From contig DAOMOP010000013.1 of the NCBI GenBank assembly GCA_035444405.1, positions 1-44,504 on the forward strand: a stretch of 44,504 nt of DNA. The letters run 5' to 3'. Source of the DNA: DAOMOP01 sp035444405. GTDB lineage: Bacteria > Pseudomonadota > Gammaproteobacteria > Burkholderiales > Rhodocyclaceae. Positions 19,665 to 29,073 of the stretch are shown here, in pieces (the first letter of the stretch is position 1; the number at the start of each line of letters is the position of its first letter). The notes beneath the pieces are model-generated. The model had not been told where the DNA came from and made no database searches. It worked only from the letters and a program-made list of their open reading frames with translations. The position numbers and the translations under genes are program-made.

Positions 19665-19688
19665 AAAGCCGGCCCGACGGCCGGCTTT
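19665..19688. terminator. Bidirectional terminator between purA and tRNA-Leu
   Basis: This is a perfect 10-base-pair inverted repeat, AAAGCCGGCC and GGCCGGCTTT, around a four-base loop. The arms carry their own A and T runs, so it can end transcripts from both sides: purA on the plus strand and the tRNA genes on the minus strand. Confidence 0.8.
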
Positions 19689-19698
19689 CATTCGAAAC

Positions 19699-19783
19699 TG
19701 GTGCCCAGAAGAGGACTCGAACCTCCACGCCTCGCGGCACTAGTACCTGAAACTAGCGCGTCTACCAATTCCGCCATCTGGGC
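19699..19783 (-). tRNA. tRNA-Leu (CAG), downstream copy
   Basis: An 85-base leucine tRNA including an encoded CCA end. The acceptor stem is GCCCAGA paired with TCTGGGC. The D-loop is AATTGGTAGACGCG-like, the anticodon stem-loop is CTAGT-TTCAGGT-ACTAG with anticodon CAG, there is a type II variable arm, and the T-arm contains GGTTCGAGTCC. It is identical along its whole length to the second copy at 19926-20010. A TATAAT -10 hexamer (plus-strand 19794-19799) lies 10 bases upstream, so this copy may have its own promoter, although its -35 is poor. Confidence 0.96.
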
Positions 19784-19889
19784 ACGACGCGTCATTATAG
19801 CGGCAACGCTGGAGCAGGAGAAGGCCCCCGCCGCGCGAGGAAACCGTGCAGGCGCAACGCGGGCATCGTGGAAAGCGAACGACAAACGC

Positions 19890-19916
19890 AAAAAAGCCGG
19901 CACACGGCCGGCCTTT
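19890..19916 (-). terminator. Intrinsic terminator after the first-transcribed tRNA-Leu
   Basis: Read on the minus strand, AAAGGCCGGC pairs with GCCGGCTTTT (ten pairs, one G-U) around a five-base loop CGTGT, ending in six T residues. It would end the tRNA transcript started at 20022-20049 before the second tRNA gene. Confidence 0.75.
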
Positions 19917-19925
19917 GCTTGAAAC

Positions 19926-20010
19926 TGGTGCCCAGAAGAGGACTCGAACCTCCACGCCTCGCGGCACTAGTACCTGAAACTAGCGCGTCTACCAATTCCG
20001 CCATCTGGGC
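19926..20010 (-). tRNA. tRNA-Leu (CAG), promoter-proximal copy
   Basis: An 85-base leucine tRNA with anticodon CAG and encoded CCA, identical to the copy at 19699-19783. Acceptor, D, anticodon, variable and T arms all fold normally. The short stretch after the CCA (GTTTC) is shared by both copies, and each is followed by a GCCGGC-based terminator. This suggests duplication of a whole transcription unit rather than of the tRNA alone. It is preceded by a near-consensus promoter. Confidence 0.96.
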
Positions 20011-20021
20011 AAGAGCCGCGC

Positions 20022-20049
20022 ATTATAAGCATGAATAAGAGAAAGTCAA
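20022..20049 (-). promoter_or_regulatory. Strong sigma-70 promoter for tRNA-Leu
   Basis: On the minus strand a -35 TTGACT (plus 20044-20049) and a perfect -10 TATAAT (plus 20022-20027) are 16 bases apart, 11 bases before the tRNA 5' end. It sits in the divergent overlap with the start of rnr. Confidence 0.8.
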
Positions 20050-22641
20050 TGACAAGAAAAATGAAAGGCGACGAGCACGGCGGTACGGCCGCGGCCGACG
20101 TCCGTTTGAGCGCGGTGCGCCGCGCAGACCCGCAGCTCGAGCGTGAGCTCGCCAGATATTCGCACCCGCTGCCGAGCCGCGAGTACGTCGAGCAACTGCT
20201 CGCCGAACGCGGTGTGCCGCTCAAGTTCGCCGAGCTGTGCGAGGCGCTCGACGTCGGCGACGACGAGGCCGAGCTGTTCGAGCGGCGCCTGCGCGCGATG
20301 GAGCGCGACGGACAGGTGATGCGCAACCGCCGCGGCGCATTCATCCTGCCCGACAAGGCGGATCTGATCCGTGGGCGCGTTGCCGGCCATCCGGACGGCT
20401 TCGGCTTTCTGATCCGCGACGACAAGCAGCCCGACGTCTTCCTCGGGCCGAAGGAGATGCGCGAGGTGCTGCACGGCGACCGCGTGATCGCGCGCATCGT
20501 CGGCACGGACCGGCGCGGCCGCCCCGAAGGCAAGGTCGTCGAGGTGCTCGAGCGCGGCAACACGCGGGTGGTCGGCCGCGTGCTGGTCGAGCACGGCGTG
20601 CTGCTCGTCGTCCCCGAGGACAGGCGCATCGCTCAGGACATTCTCGTTGCGCCGGGTGGCAAGCGTCCGAAGGAAGGGCAGGTCGTCACCGTCGAGCTGG
20701 TCGAGCAGCCCACCGCGGTGAGTCAGCCGATCGGGCGCGTCGTCGAGGTGCTCGGCAACTACGCCGATCCCGGCATGGAGATCGAGATCGCGCTGCGCAA
20801 GCATCGGCTGCCGTTCGAGTTCTCGCCCGAGACGCGGGCGATGGCACGCAAGCTGCCGGCCAAGGTGCGCAAGAAGGACTGGGTCGGCCGCGAGGACATC
20901 ACCGGTCTGCCGCTGGTCACGATAGACGGCGAGACCGCCAAGGACTTCGACGACGCCGTCTACTGCGAGCGCCAGGGGCGTGGATTTCGGCTCATCGTCG
21001 CGATCGCCGACGTGTCGCATTACGTCGAGCCCGGCAGCGCGCTCGATGCCGACGCGATGGAGCGCGGCAACTCGGTGTATTTCCCGCGCCGCGTGATCCC
21101 GATGCTGCCCGAGAAGCTCAGCAACGGCCTGTGCTCGCTGATGCCGCAGGTCGAGCGCCTGTGCATGGTGTGCGACATGAACATCTCGATGAGCGGCGCG
21201 ATCAAGAACTTCCGCTTCTATCCGGCGGTAATGTTCTCGCACGCGCGCCTGACCTACACCCAGGTCGCCGCCGCGCTGTACGAGGGCGACGCCGAAGCGC
21301 GTGCGGCCCTCGGCGAGCTGGTGCCGCACCTGGAAAACCTCGACAAGCTCTTTCGAGTGCTGCTCAAGGCACGCGCCAAGCGCGGCGCGATCGACTTCGA
21401 GACCACCGAAACCCGCATGATCTTCGACGAGCAGGGCAAGATCGAGCGCATCGTTCCGGAGGTGCGCAACGACGCGCACCGCCTGATCGAGGAGTGCATG
21501 CTGGCCGCCAACGTGTGTGCGTCCGAGTTCCTCGAGGGCCACGAGCAGCCGGCGCTGTACCGCGTGCACGAGGGGCCCACGCCCGAGAAGCTCGACAAGC
21601 TGCGCAGCTTCCTCGCCGAGTTCGGGCTCGGACTGGGCGGCGGCGACGAGCCGAGCGCGAAGGACTACGGCCGCCTGCTCGAGCAGGTGAAGACGCGCCC
21701 GGATGCGCAGCTCCTGCAGACGGTGATGCTGCGCTCGCTGCGCCAGGCCGTCTACAGCCCCGACAACGTCGGGCACTTTGGCCTTGCCTACGAGGCGTAT
21801 ACGCACTTCACGTCGCCGATCCGCCGCTATCCGGATCTGCTCGTGCATCGGGCGATCAAGGCGACGCTGGCCGGCGAGCGACTCGCGCACGACGACTGGG
21901 ACGCGATCGGCTTGCACTGCTCGATGACGGAACGGCGCGCCGACGACGCCACGCGCGATGTGGTCGCATGGCTGAAGTGCTACTACATGCAGGACAAGGT
22001 CGGCGAGCAATACTGGGGCAGCGTGTCGGCGGTGGTGCCGTTCGGCCTCTTCGTCGCGCTCGACGACGTGTTCATCGAGGGGCTGGTGCACATCTCGGAT
22101 CTGGGCAGCGACTATTTCCACTTCGACGAGACGCGCCACGAGCTGGCCGGCGAGCGCACCGGCACCCGCTACCGGCTCTCCGATCGCGTGCGCGTGCAGG
22201 TGATCCGTGTCGACCTGGCGACCACCAAGATCGACTTCCGGCTCGTCGAAGCGGCCGAGCGGCCCACCGCGCGCGTCGGCAAGACCGAGCGCGAACGGGG
22301 CACGGCGCCGCCCGAGGGGGGCGGCGGCGCCGCACCGCGTCGCGGCAAGATGAGGCAGAGTTCGGATGCCGCTGGCCGTGCCGCGGTGCGCGCGGCGACC
22401 GTCGAGGGTGCCGATGCAGGCGGGGCGGTGCGTGTGGAAGCTTCGCCCGGCAAGGCCGGCAAGGCATCCAAGCCGGCCAAGGGCAGCAAGGGCGCGAAGG
22501 CAGCCGCCGGCAAGAGCGGCAAGGCGCGCAAGGCGGCAGCGTCCCCGAGCACATCCGCGGCTCGCGGCAAGAAAAAGGGCAGCGCCGGCGCCGGCCGGGT
22601 AGAATCCGCAGCCCCGAAACGCAAGACGAAGGCAGGCCGCC

Positions 22642-22649
<8 letters not shown>
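20049..22649 (+). CDS. rnr: Ribonuclease R
   Basis: An 866-residue 3'-to-5' exoribonuclease of the RNB family. An N-terminal helix-turn-helix-like segment (SREYVEQLLAERGVPLKFAE, FERRLRAMERDGQVM) is followed by two cold-shock domains. The RNB core has DGETAKDFDDAVYC, with the catalytic aspartates, then YFPRRVIPMLPEKLSNGLCS and FGLAYEAYTHFTSPIRRYPDL. An S1 domain includes FGLFVALDDVFIEGLVHISD. The tail of about 120 residues is Lys/Ala/Gly-rich, as in RNase R. I start at ATG 20049, which has AAGAG 7 bases upstream. ATG 20031 would add six residues but has no binding site and would place the tRNA promoter in the coding region. ATG 20061 is also possible. Confidence 0.93.
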
Positions 22650-23445
<796 letters not shown>

Positions 23446-23457
23446 GGCGCGCGTCGC

Positions 23458-25149
23458 CTACGGCTCGATGCGGGCGAGGATCGTCGCGAAGTCGATGCTC
23501 GCGGGCAGCGTTCCGAATGCGTGTCCGCCGTCGCCGTCGAGGCGGCTGGCGCAGAACGCTTCGGCCGTCGGATTCGCACCGTCGGCGAGCAGCAGCGCCG
23601 CCTGCATGAGCAGCGCAATGCGGGTGGCGAGGCGGCGCGCGGACGCTTCGTCGGCCGGTGCGCCGATGAGCGCGGCCTTGAACGCGTCGAGCGCGCGCCG
23701 GTAGGCGGGCACTGCCGTGCCGGGGCGCTCGAGTGCGGCGACGAGGATCGCGGCCGCGCGCGGTTCGCGCGCGAGCACGCGCAGCACGTCCAGGCACATC
23801 ACGTTGCCGGCCCCTTCCCAGATCGAGTTCAGCGGCGCTTGCCGGAACAGCCGCGGCATCGGCCCATCCTCGACATAGCCGTTGCCGCCGGTCACCTCCA
23901 TCGCCTCGGCCACCACCGCCGGCGTGCGCTTGCACACCCAGTACTTGGCGACCGGCGTGAGCAGGCGTCGCAGCGCCGCAGCCTCTTCCGACGTGCGCTC
24001 GCGGTCGACGCAGCCGGCCACGTGCAGGCACAGCGCGATGTGACCTTCGAGCTCGAGCGCGATATCGGCGAGCACGTTGGCCATCAGCGGCTGTTCGATC
24101 AGTGCGCGGCCGAACGCGTGGCGGTGGCGGGCGTGGTGCACGGCCTCGGCGAGCGCGGCGCGCATCAGCCCGGCCGAGCCGTTGGCGCAGTCGAGCCGCG
24201 TGTGGTTGCCCATCTCGAGCACCGTTGCGATGCCGCGGCCTTCCTCACCGACCGGCCATGCGAGCGCCTCGTCGAACTCCACCTCGGCGCTCGCGTTGGC
24301 GCGGTCACCGAGCTTGTCCTTGGCGCGTTCGATGCGCAGGCCGTTGCGCGTGCCGTCGGGCAGCAGGCGCGGCAGCAGGAAGCACGACAGCCCGCCGGGC
24401 GCCTGCGCGGTGACGAGGAAGGCGTCGCTCATCGTCGCCGACAGGAACCACTTGTGGCCGCTGATGCGCCAGCTGCCGTCGCCGACCGCGGCCGCACGCG
24501 TGCTGTTGGCGCGCACATCCGAGCCGCCCTGGCGCTCGGTCATGCCCATGCCGATGAGCACGCCGCGCTTGGCCGCCGCCGGGATGAAGCGGGCATCATG
24601 CACCGGTGCCTGGGCAAGCCGCAGCCACGGCTCGGCAAGCAGCGGCTCGCGGGCGAGCACCGGCACCGCACCGTGTGTCATCGTGATCGGGCACAGGCTG
24701 CCGCACTCGACCTCGGCGAAGAGCTGGAACAGTGCCGCGCGACGTACGTGCGCGCCGGCACGTGGGTCGGCCCAGGTCGCGCCGCCCAGTCCCTTGTCCT
24801 TGAGCCAGGCCAGGCATTCGTGCCAGGCAGGGTGGAAATCGAACTCGTCCAGGCGCCGTCCGTGGTGGTCGTAACGCCGCAGACGTGGCGGGTAAAGGTT
24901 GGCCTGCTCGCCGCGTGCGATCCACTCGCGCCGCCCCAGCTCGCCGGCAGCCTCGCGCAGCTCGGGCTCGGCCCAGCCCGCGCCGTNNNNNNNNNNATCG
25001 AAAGCGTCCAGGCCGCAGCCGAAGCGTGCCCAGCCCGCGCCGTCGCGCGCGAGCGCGTCGCGCAGGGCGCGGTTGCCGGCCAGGCGATTGAAGTCCTGCA
25101 AGGCAGGCGGCTGGTTCAGCACCTGTTGTCCGACATGCTCGATCGTCAT
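23458..25149 (-). CDS. aidB: AidB-like acyl-CoA dehydrogenase (gene contains assembly gap)
   Basis: A flavoprotein of about 545-563 residues related to E. coli AidB (541 residues). Matching landmarks are NLYPPRLRRYDHHGRRLDE, EVECGSLCPITMTHGAVPVL, GMGMTERQGGSDVRANSTRA, GHKWFLSATMSDAFLV, MEVTGGNGYVEDGPMPRL and NSIWEGAGNVMCLDVLRVL. The start is ATG 25149 (MTIEHVGQQVLNQPP). AidB is linked to the alkylation response, though its exact substrate is unsettled. Ten N bases at 24987-24996 interrupt codons near residue 52. The 57 bases between two copies of a 16-base repeat (19 extra codons) do not fit the family and look like an assembly fault. Removing them restores the continuous AidB-like reading RDGAGWAEPELREAAG. 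hutH lies 52 bases upstream on the same strand. Confidence 0.85.
   Translation of the reverse strand: MTIEHVGQQVLNQPPALQDFNRLAGNRALRDALARDGAGWARFGCGLDAFDXXXXGAGWAEPELREAAGELGRREWIARGEQANLYPPRLRRYDHHGRRLDEFDFHPAWHECLAWLKDKGLGGATWADPRAGAHVRRAALFQLFAEVECGSLCPITMTHGAVPVLAREPLLAEPWLRLAQAPVHDARFIPAAAKRGVLIGMGMTERQGGSDVRANSTRAAAVGDGSWRISGHKWFLSATMSDAFLVTAQAPGGLSCFLLPRLLPDGTRNGLRIERAKDKLGDRANASAEVEFDEALAWPVGEEGRGIATVLEMGNHTRLDCANGSAGLMRAALAEAVHHARHRHAFGRALIEQPLMANVLADIALELEGHIALCLHVAGCVDRERTSEEAAALRRLLTPVAKYWVCKRTPAVVAEAMEVTGGNGYVEDGPMPRLFRQAPLNSIWEGAGNVMCLDVLRVLAREPRAAAILVAALERPGTAVPAYRRALDAFKAALIGAPADEASARRLATRIALLMQAALLLADGANPTAEAFCASRLDGDGGHAFGTLPASIDFATILARIEP
24971..25043. repeat. 16-base direct repeat flanking the gap
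   Basis: GCCCAGCCCGCGCCGT occurs at 24971-24986, directly before the N run, and again at 25028-25043. Two contig ends that share 16 bases but were joined with a fixed-size gap would look exactly like this. Confidence 0.9.
24987..24996. other. Assembly gap (10 N)
   Basis: Ten unresolved bases inside the aidB-like gene. A round-number gap is usually a placeholder, so the true distance is unknown and may be zero or negative. Confidence 0.99.
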
Positions 25150-25201
25150 GACCGTCTCCGTGTCGATGTCGATGGGTGGGGGCTTCGCGCCCCCCGCGCC
25201 G

Positions 25202-26752
25202 CTATGATTCGCCCTCGTGCCATGACGGCAGCAGGTCGCGGGCATGGGCGGTGAACGCGTCCGCATCGATGAGCCGTTCGATCGCGGCGATGTCGGGTGC
25301 GAAGACACGGTCGTGGTCGTAGAACGGCACGTGCGCGCGGATCGTCGCGTGCGCCGTCTCGAGTGCGGCCGAGCTCGTCAGCGGGCGACGGAAGTCGATG
25401 CCCTGCGCGGCCGCCAGCAGCTCGATGGCGATGATGTGGCGCACGTTCAGCGCCAGGTCGGCGAGCTTGCGCGCGGCGAAGGTCGCCATGCTGACGTGGT
25501 CTTCCTGGTTGGCCGAGGTCGGCAGCGAATCGACGCTGGCCGGGTGTGCGAGCGTCTTGTTCTCGCTCGCCAGCGCGGCCGCGGTGACGTGCGCGATCAT
25601 GAAGCCGGAGTTGAGCCCGGCGTCGGCGACGAGAAAAGGCGGCAGGCCGGACAGCGACGCGTCGATCAGCAGCGCAATGCGCCGCTCGGACAGCGCGCCG
25701 ACCTCGGCGAGCGCCAGCGCCAGCGTGTCGGCCGCGAACGCGACCGGTTCGGCATGGAAGTTGCCGCCCGAAAGGATGTCTGCACCGCCGCCCGCCGCAT
25801 CGACGAACACCAGCGGGTTGTCCGACACCGCATTGGCCTCTATCGCGAGCGTCGCAGCGGCACTGCGGATCAGCTCGAGGCAGGCGCCCATCACCTGGGG
25901 CTGGCAGCGCAGCGAATACGGATCCTGCACGCGATCATCACCGTAGCGGTGCGAGGCGCGGATCGCGCTGCCGGCGAGCAGCTCGCGGTAGTGGCGCGCC
26001 ACCGCGATCTGGCCGGGGTGGCCGCGCACCGCGTGGATGCGTGCATCGAACGGCGCATCCGAGCCCGTGGCCGCGTCCACGCTCATCGCGCCGGCGATCA
26101 GCGCGGCGGCGAAGGCCTGCTCGGCGCGCAGCAGGCCCATCAGCGCGATCGCGGTCGACACCTGCGTGCCGTTGAGCAGTGCCAGCCCTTCCTTGGCGGC
26201 GAGGGCGACCGGCGCGATGCCGGCCTCGCGCAGCGCCACGGCGGCCGGCACGACGCGGCCGCCCACACGCACCTCGCCCTCGCCGATCAGCGTCAACGCG
26301 AGATGCGCGAGCGGGGCGAGGTCGCCGGAGGCGCCGACCGAGCCCTGCGACGGCACGCACGGCACGATCCCGGCGTTGTACATCGCGAGCGCGGTGTCGA
26401 GCACCTCCGGACGCACCCCGGAGTAGCCGCGCGCGAGAGAGGCGATCTTCAGCGCGAGCGCGAGGCGCACGGTGTCGTCGTCGAGCAGGGCGCCGACACC
26501 GACCGCGTGCGAGCGCACCAGATTGATCTGCAGCGCCTCGAGCCGGTCGCGAGCGATGTGCGTGGTGGCGAGCTTGCCGAAGCCGGTATTGACGCCATAG
26601 AAGGGCGTGTCGGTGCTCGCGATGTCGTGCACCGCGCGTGCACTGGCCATGACGCCGGCGACACAGGCGGGATCGAGCGCGATCGCCGTGCGCGACTTTG
26701 CGAGGGTGCGCAGATCGGCGAGCGACAGGCTGCCCGGTGCGAGGGTGTTCAT
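25202..26752 (-). CDS. hutH: Histidine ammonia-lyase
   Basis: A 516-residue member of the aromatic amino acid lyase family. The MIO cofactor forms from Ala-Ser-Gly at 141-143 in GSVGASGDLAPLAHL. The catalytic Tyr52 is in DTPFYGVNTGFGKL, and His82 in RSHAVGVG marks a histidine rather than tyrosine or phenylalanine lyase. YSLRCQPQVMGA is also HAL-like. The enzyme releases ammonia from histidine to give urocanate. I use ATG 26752, preceded by GGGGGAG 6 bases upstream. The other hut genes (hutU, hutI, hutG/F) are absent from the window, so the pathway must be completed elsewhere, or this is a paralogue with another use. It may be cotranscribed with the aidB-like gene. Confidence 0.92.
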   Translation of the reverse strand: MNTLAPGSLSLADLRTLAKSRTAIALDPACVAGVMASARAVHDIASTDTPFYGVNTGFGKLATTHIARDRLEALQINLVRSHAVGVGALLDDDTVRLALALKIASLARGYSGVRPEVLDTALAMYNAGIVPCVPSQGSVGASGDLAPLAHLALTLIGEGEVRVGGRVVPAAVALREAGIAPVALAAKEGLALLNGTQVSTAIALMGLLRAEQAFAAALIAGAMSVDAATGSDAPFDARIHAVRGHPGQIAVARHYRELLAGSAIRASHRYGDDRVQDPYSLRCQPQVMGACLELIRSAAATLAIEANAVSDNPLVFVDAAGGGADILSGGNFHAEPVAFAADTLALALAEVGALSERRIALLIDASLSGLPPFLVADAGLNSGFMIAHVTAAALASENKTLAHPASVDSLPTSANQEDHVSMATFAARKLADLALNVRHIIAIELLAAAQGIDFRRPLTSSAALETAHATIRAHVPFYDHDRVFAPDIAAIERLIDADAFTAHARDLLPSWHEGES

Positions 26753-26992
26753 CGCGGCTCCCCCGAGTAGCGGCTCGGCGAGCCGCCGTGATCGTAGCTC
26801 GGACAATGAAGGCGCAGCGCGTACGCGTCAAGCGCGCTCGCTCGGTGACTGCGGCGAGGGGGCGCCCGGCGGGCGTGCCTTCGCCCGTGCGTGACATCGT
26901 CCACACCGGCGCTCACGCGTCGCTGCGCGCGATCGGGGCCGTCGGCTAGGATAGCGTGTTTGTCCACTCCAGACCCCGATCCGAGGTTCGCG

Positions 26993-28936
26993 ATGCCCGA
27001 CGTGCCTGCCGAACGTCCGCTCTCCAACGACTCCGATGCGCCGCCTTCCGGTCCGACACGGCGTCTGCTGCGGCTGCTGACCTTCGTCGATCTGCCGATC
27101 AAGAACAAATTCCTGCTGTTCGCGATCGGCACATTGTTCTGGTTCGGCTCGATGGCCGTCGTGACGGTCTTCTCTTTGACCGCCATCCACTACAAGTATC
27201 ACCAGGTCTCCGAGCAGGCCGTGCCCTACGGGCAGGCCACCGGTGCGGTGCTCGCGCATCTGAACAACCTCGACCGCGACCTGCGCCTGATCCTCGAGGC
27301 GGACATCGCCACCGACCTGTCCGGCATCCAGTCGGCGCGCGATCACGTCAAGGCGATCCGCGGCGTCAATGCCGAGCTCGGGCTGCGCCAGAGCGACGCG
27401 CCGCAGTCCGGCAACATCGTCGAGAACGTGCTGCAGACACTCGCGAAGGCCAACCCGGAGGGGGTTCAGTTCCTGCAGGCGCTGCTCGCGATCACCGACC
27501 GGATCGACCGCTCGCTCGACGATTTCATCCTCGAGAAGCGCCAGCTGTTCAACGACGCAGCCTCCGACACGTTGCTGGCCGCCTATGACACCGTCCGCGG
27601 CCAGGTGGCCGAGGCGATCGCGATCACGGCACGTCATGCCGAGCACGTCGCCGCGGAGTATCGCGCCACCAACGACGACATCTACGGCATCATCCGGCAC
27701 TCCGTGCACGCGATCATCGCCGTGATGGTGATCGCCTCGACGCTGCTGATCCTGTTCGTGCGCTGGATGATCGTCGCCTTCCAGCAGCCGATCGAGGCCA
27801 TCATCCACCAGATCGAGTCGCTGAGCACCGGCGACATCGATCTCGCGAAGAAGGTTTCGATCAAGTCCAAGGATGAAATCGGCACGCTGTCGAAGAAGTT
27901 CAACGCGCTGATGGATCGCGTGTACGGCATGACGATCTACAAACGCGTGATCGAGGAGGACGCCTCGCTCGACGACGTGTACCGGCGCCTCGGCGAAGTG
28001 TTCGAGCGCGATCTCGACATCGACGAATACACCATCTACGAGGTCGCTGCGCACAACAAGGAGATGCGCGTCGCCTACCCGCCGCTCGTCGGCGACGCGC
28101 GCATGCACTGCCACGACGAGGTGCTGGCCGACTGCGCGCAGTGCCGCGCGGTCAAGACCGGCCACAAGGTGTCGTCGTTCGAGTTCGAAGGGGTGTGCCG
28201 ACGCTTCGACGGCAGCGACGGAAGCGGTCACGTATGCATTCCGATGATGGCCGGCGGCCAGGCCGGCGGGGTCGTGCAACTGCGCTTTGCGGCTGAGCGG
28301 CGCGGCGCCTCGCTCGAAGGCCCGGCCGCGCGCAAGCTTTTCAATGCCGAGGGCTACATCAATCAGTCGCTGTCGGTCATCGAGGCGAAGCGCCTGATGC
28401 AGACGCTGCGCGACTCGGCCATGGTCGATCCGCTGACCGGGCTGTACAACCGGCGCTTCCTGCAGGATCACACGAAGCAGCTGATCAGCGGAGTCCTGCG
28501 GCGCAACAAGCAGATCGGCCTGCTGGTGTGCGATCTCGACTACTTCAAGCAGGTCAATGACACGCACGGTCACGACGTCGGCGACCAGATCCTCAAGGAA
28601 ACCGCGATCGTGCTGAAGGCGGCGGTGCGCGACGCCGACGTCGTGATCCGTTTCGGCGGCGAGGAATTCCTGGTGCTGCTGCTCGACGTCGAGCCCGGCG
28701 ACGCGATGGCGGTGGCCGAGAAGATCCGCGAGAAAGTCCAGAAGATGCGGGTCACGGTCGGCGACAAGGTGCTCGAAAAGACCATCTCGATCGGCGTGGC
28801 GGAGTTCCCGCACGACACCGACGGCTTCTGGCAGGCCATCAAGTATGCCGACGTCGCGCTCTACCAGGCCAAGGAGGGCGGGCGCAACCGGGCGGTGCGA
28901 TTCAGGCCCGAGATGTGGCAGCACGGCGACTTCTGA
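26993..28936 (+). CDS. Membrane diguanylate cyclase with Cys-rich GAF-like domain
   Basis: A 647-residue protein. It has TM1 at about 39-62, a periplasmic helical sensor region to about 237, TM2 at 238-262 and HAMP at 262-312. A GAF-like domain with five cysteines follows (C373, C381, C384, C402, C415), and then a GGDEF domain. The cyclase signature is GGEEF at 554-558, which is an active variant. RDAD, five residues before it, is the product-inhibition I-site. It should make cyclic di-GMP. The cysteine pattern CHDEVLADCAQC suggests metal, heme or redox sensing, but that is inference. The ATG at 26993 has CCGAGG 6 bases upstream. The 240-base divergent gap with hutH holds no gene. Confidence 0.85.
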   Translation: MPDVPAERPLSNDSDAPPSGPTRRLLRLLTFVDLPIKNKFLLFAIGTLFWFGSMAVVTVFSLTAIHYKYHQVSEQAVPYGQATGAVLAHLNNLDRDLRLILEADIATDLSGIQSARDHVKAIRGVNAELGLRQSDAPQSGNIVENVLQTLAKANPEGVQFLQALLAITDRIDRSLDDFILEKRQLFNDAASDTLLAAYDTVRGQVAEAIAITARHAEHVAAEYRATNDDIYGIIRHSVHAIIAVMVIASTLLILFVRWMIVAFQQPIEAIIHQIESLSTGDIDLAKKVSIKSKDEIGTLSKKFNALMDRVYGMTIYKRVIEEDASLDDVYRRLGEVFERDLDIDEYTIYEVAAHNKEMRVAYPPLVGDARMHCHDEVLADCAQCRAVKTGHKVSSFEFEGVCRRFDGSDGSGHVCIPMMAGGQAGGVVQLRFAAERRGASLEGPAARKLFNAEGYINQSLSVIEAKRLMQTLRDSAMVDPLTGLYNRRFLQDHTKQLISGVLRRNKQIGLLVCDLDYFKQVNDTHGHDVGDQILKETAIVLKAAVRDADVVIRFGGEEFLVLLLDVEPGDAMAVAEKIREKVQKMRVTVGDKVLEKTISIGVAEFPHDTDGFWQAIKYADVALYQAKEGGRNRAVRFRPEMWQHGDF

Positions 28937-28978
28937 AGAACGGATCGCCGCGGTGCCCGCGCGCCGCGGCCGTGGCTT

Positions 28979-28993
28979 CGGCACGCTGCTTGC
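28979..28993 (+). promoter_or_regulatory. Sigma-54-type promoter before nasR
   Basis: CGGCACGCTGCTTGC matches the -24/-12 consensus TGGCAC-N5-TTGC at all but the first base, with the required GG-N10-GC spacing. It lies 80 bases before the nasR ATG. A GCCGCGG/CCGCGGC hairpin at 28947-28970, just upstream, may end the cyclase transcript. I found no convincing NtrC site near it. Confidence 0.55.
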
Positions 28994-29073
28994 TTGAACT
29001 CCGGTGGTAGGGCGGTTCGGATCGGTGTCGGCATGGCCGGGCCGGGTCGCCCGGACACGTCGGAGACCGGGTC

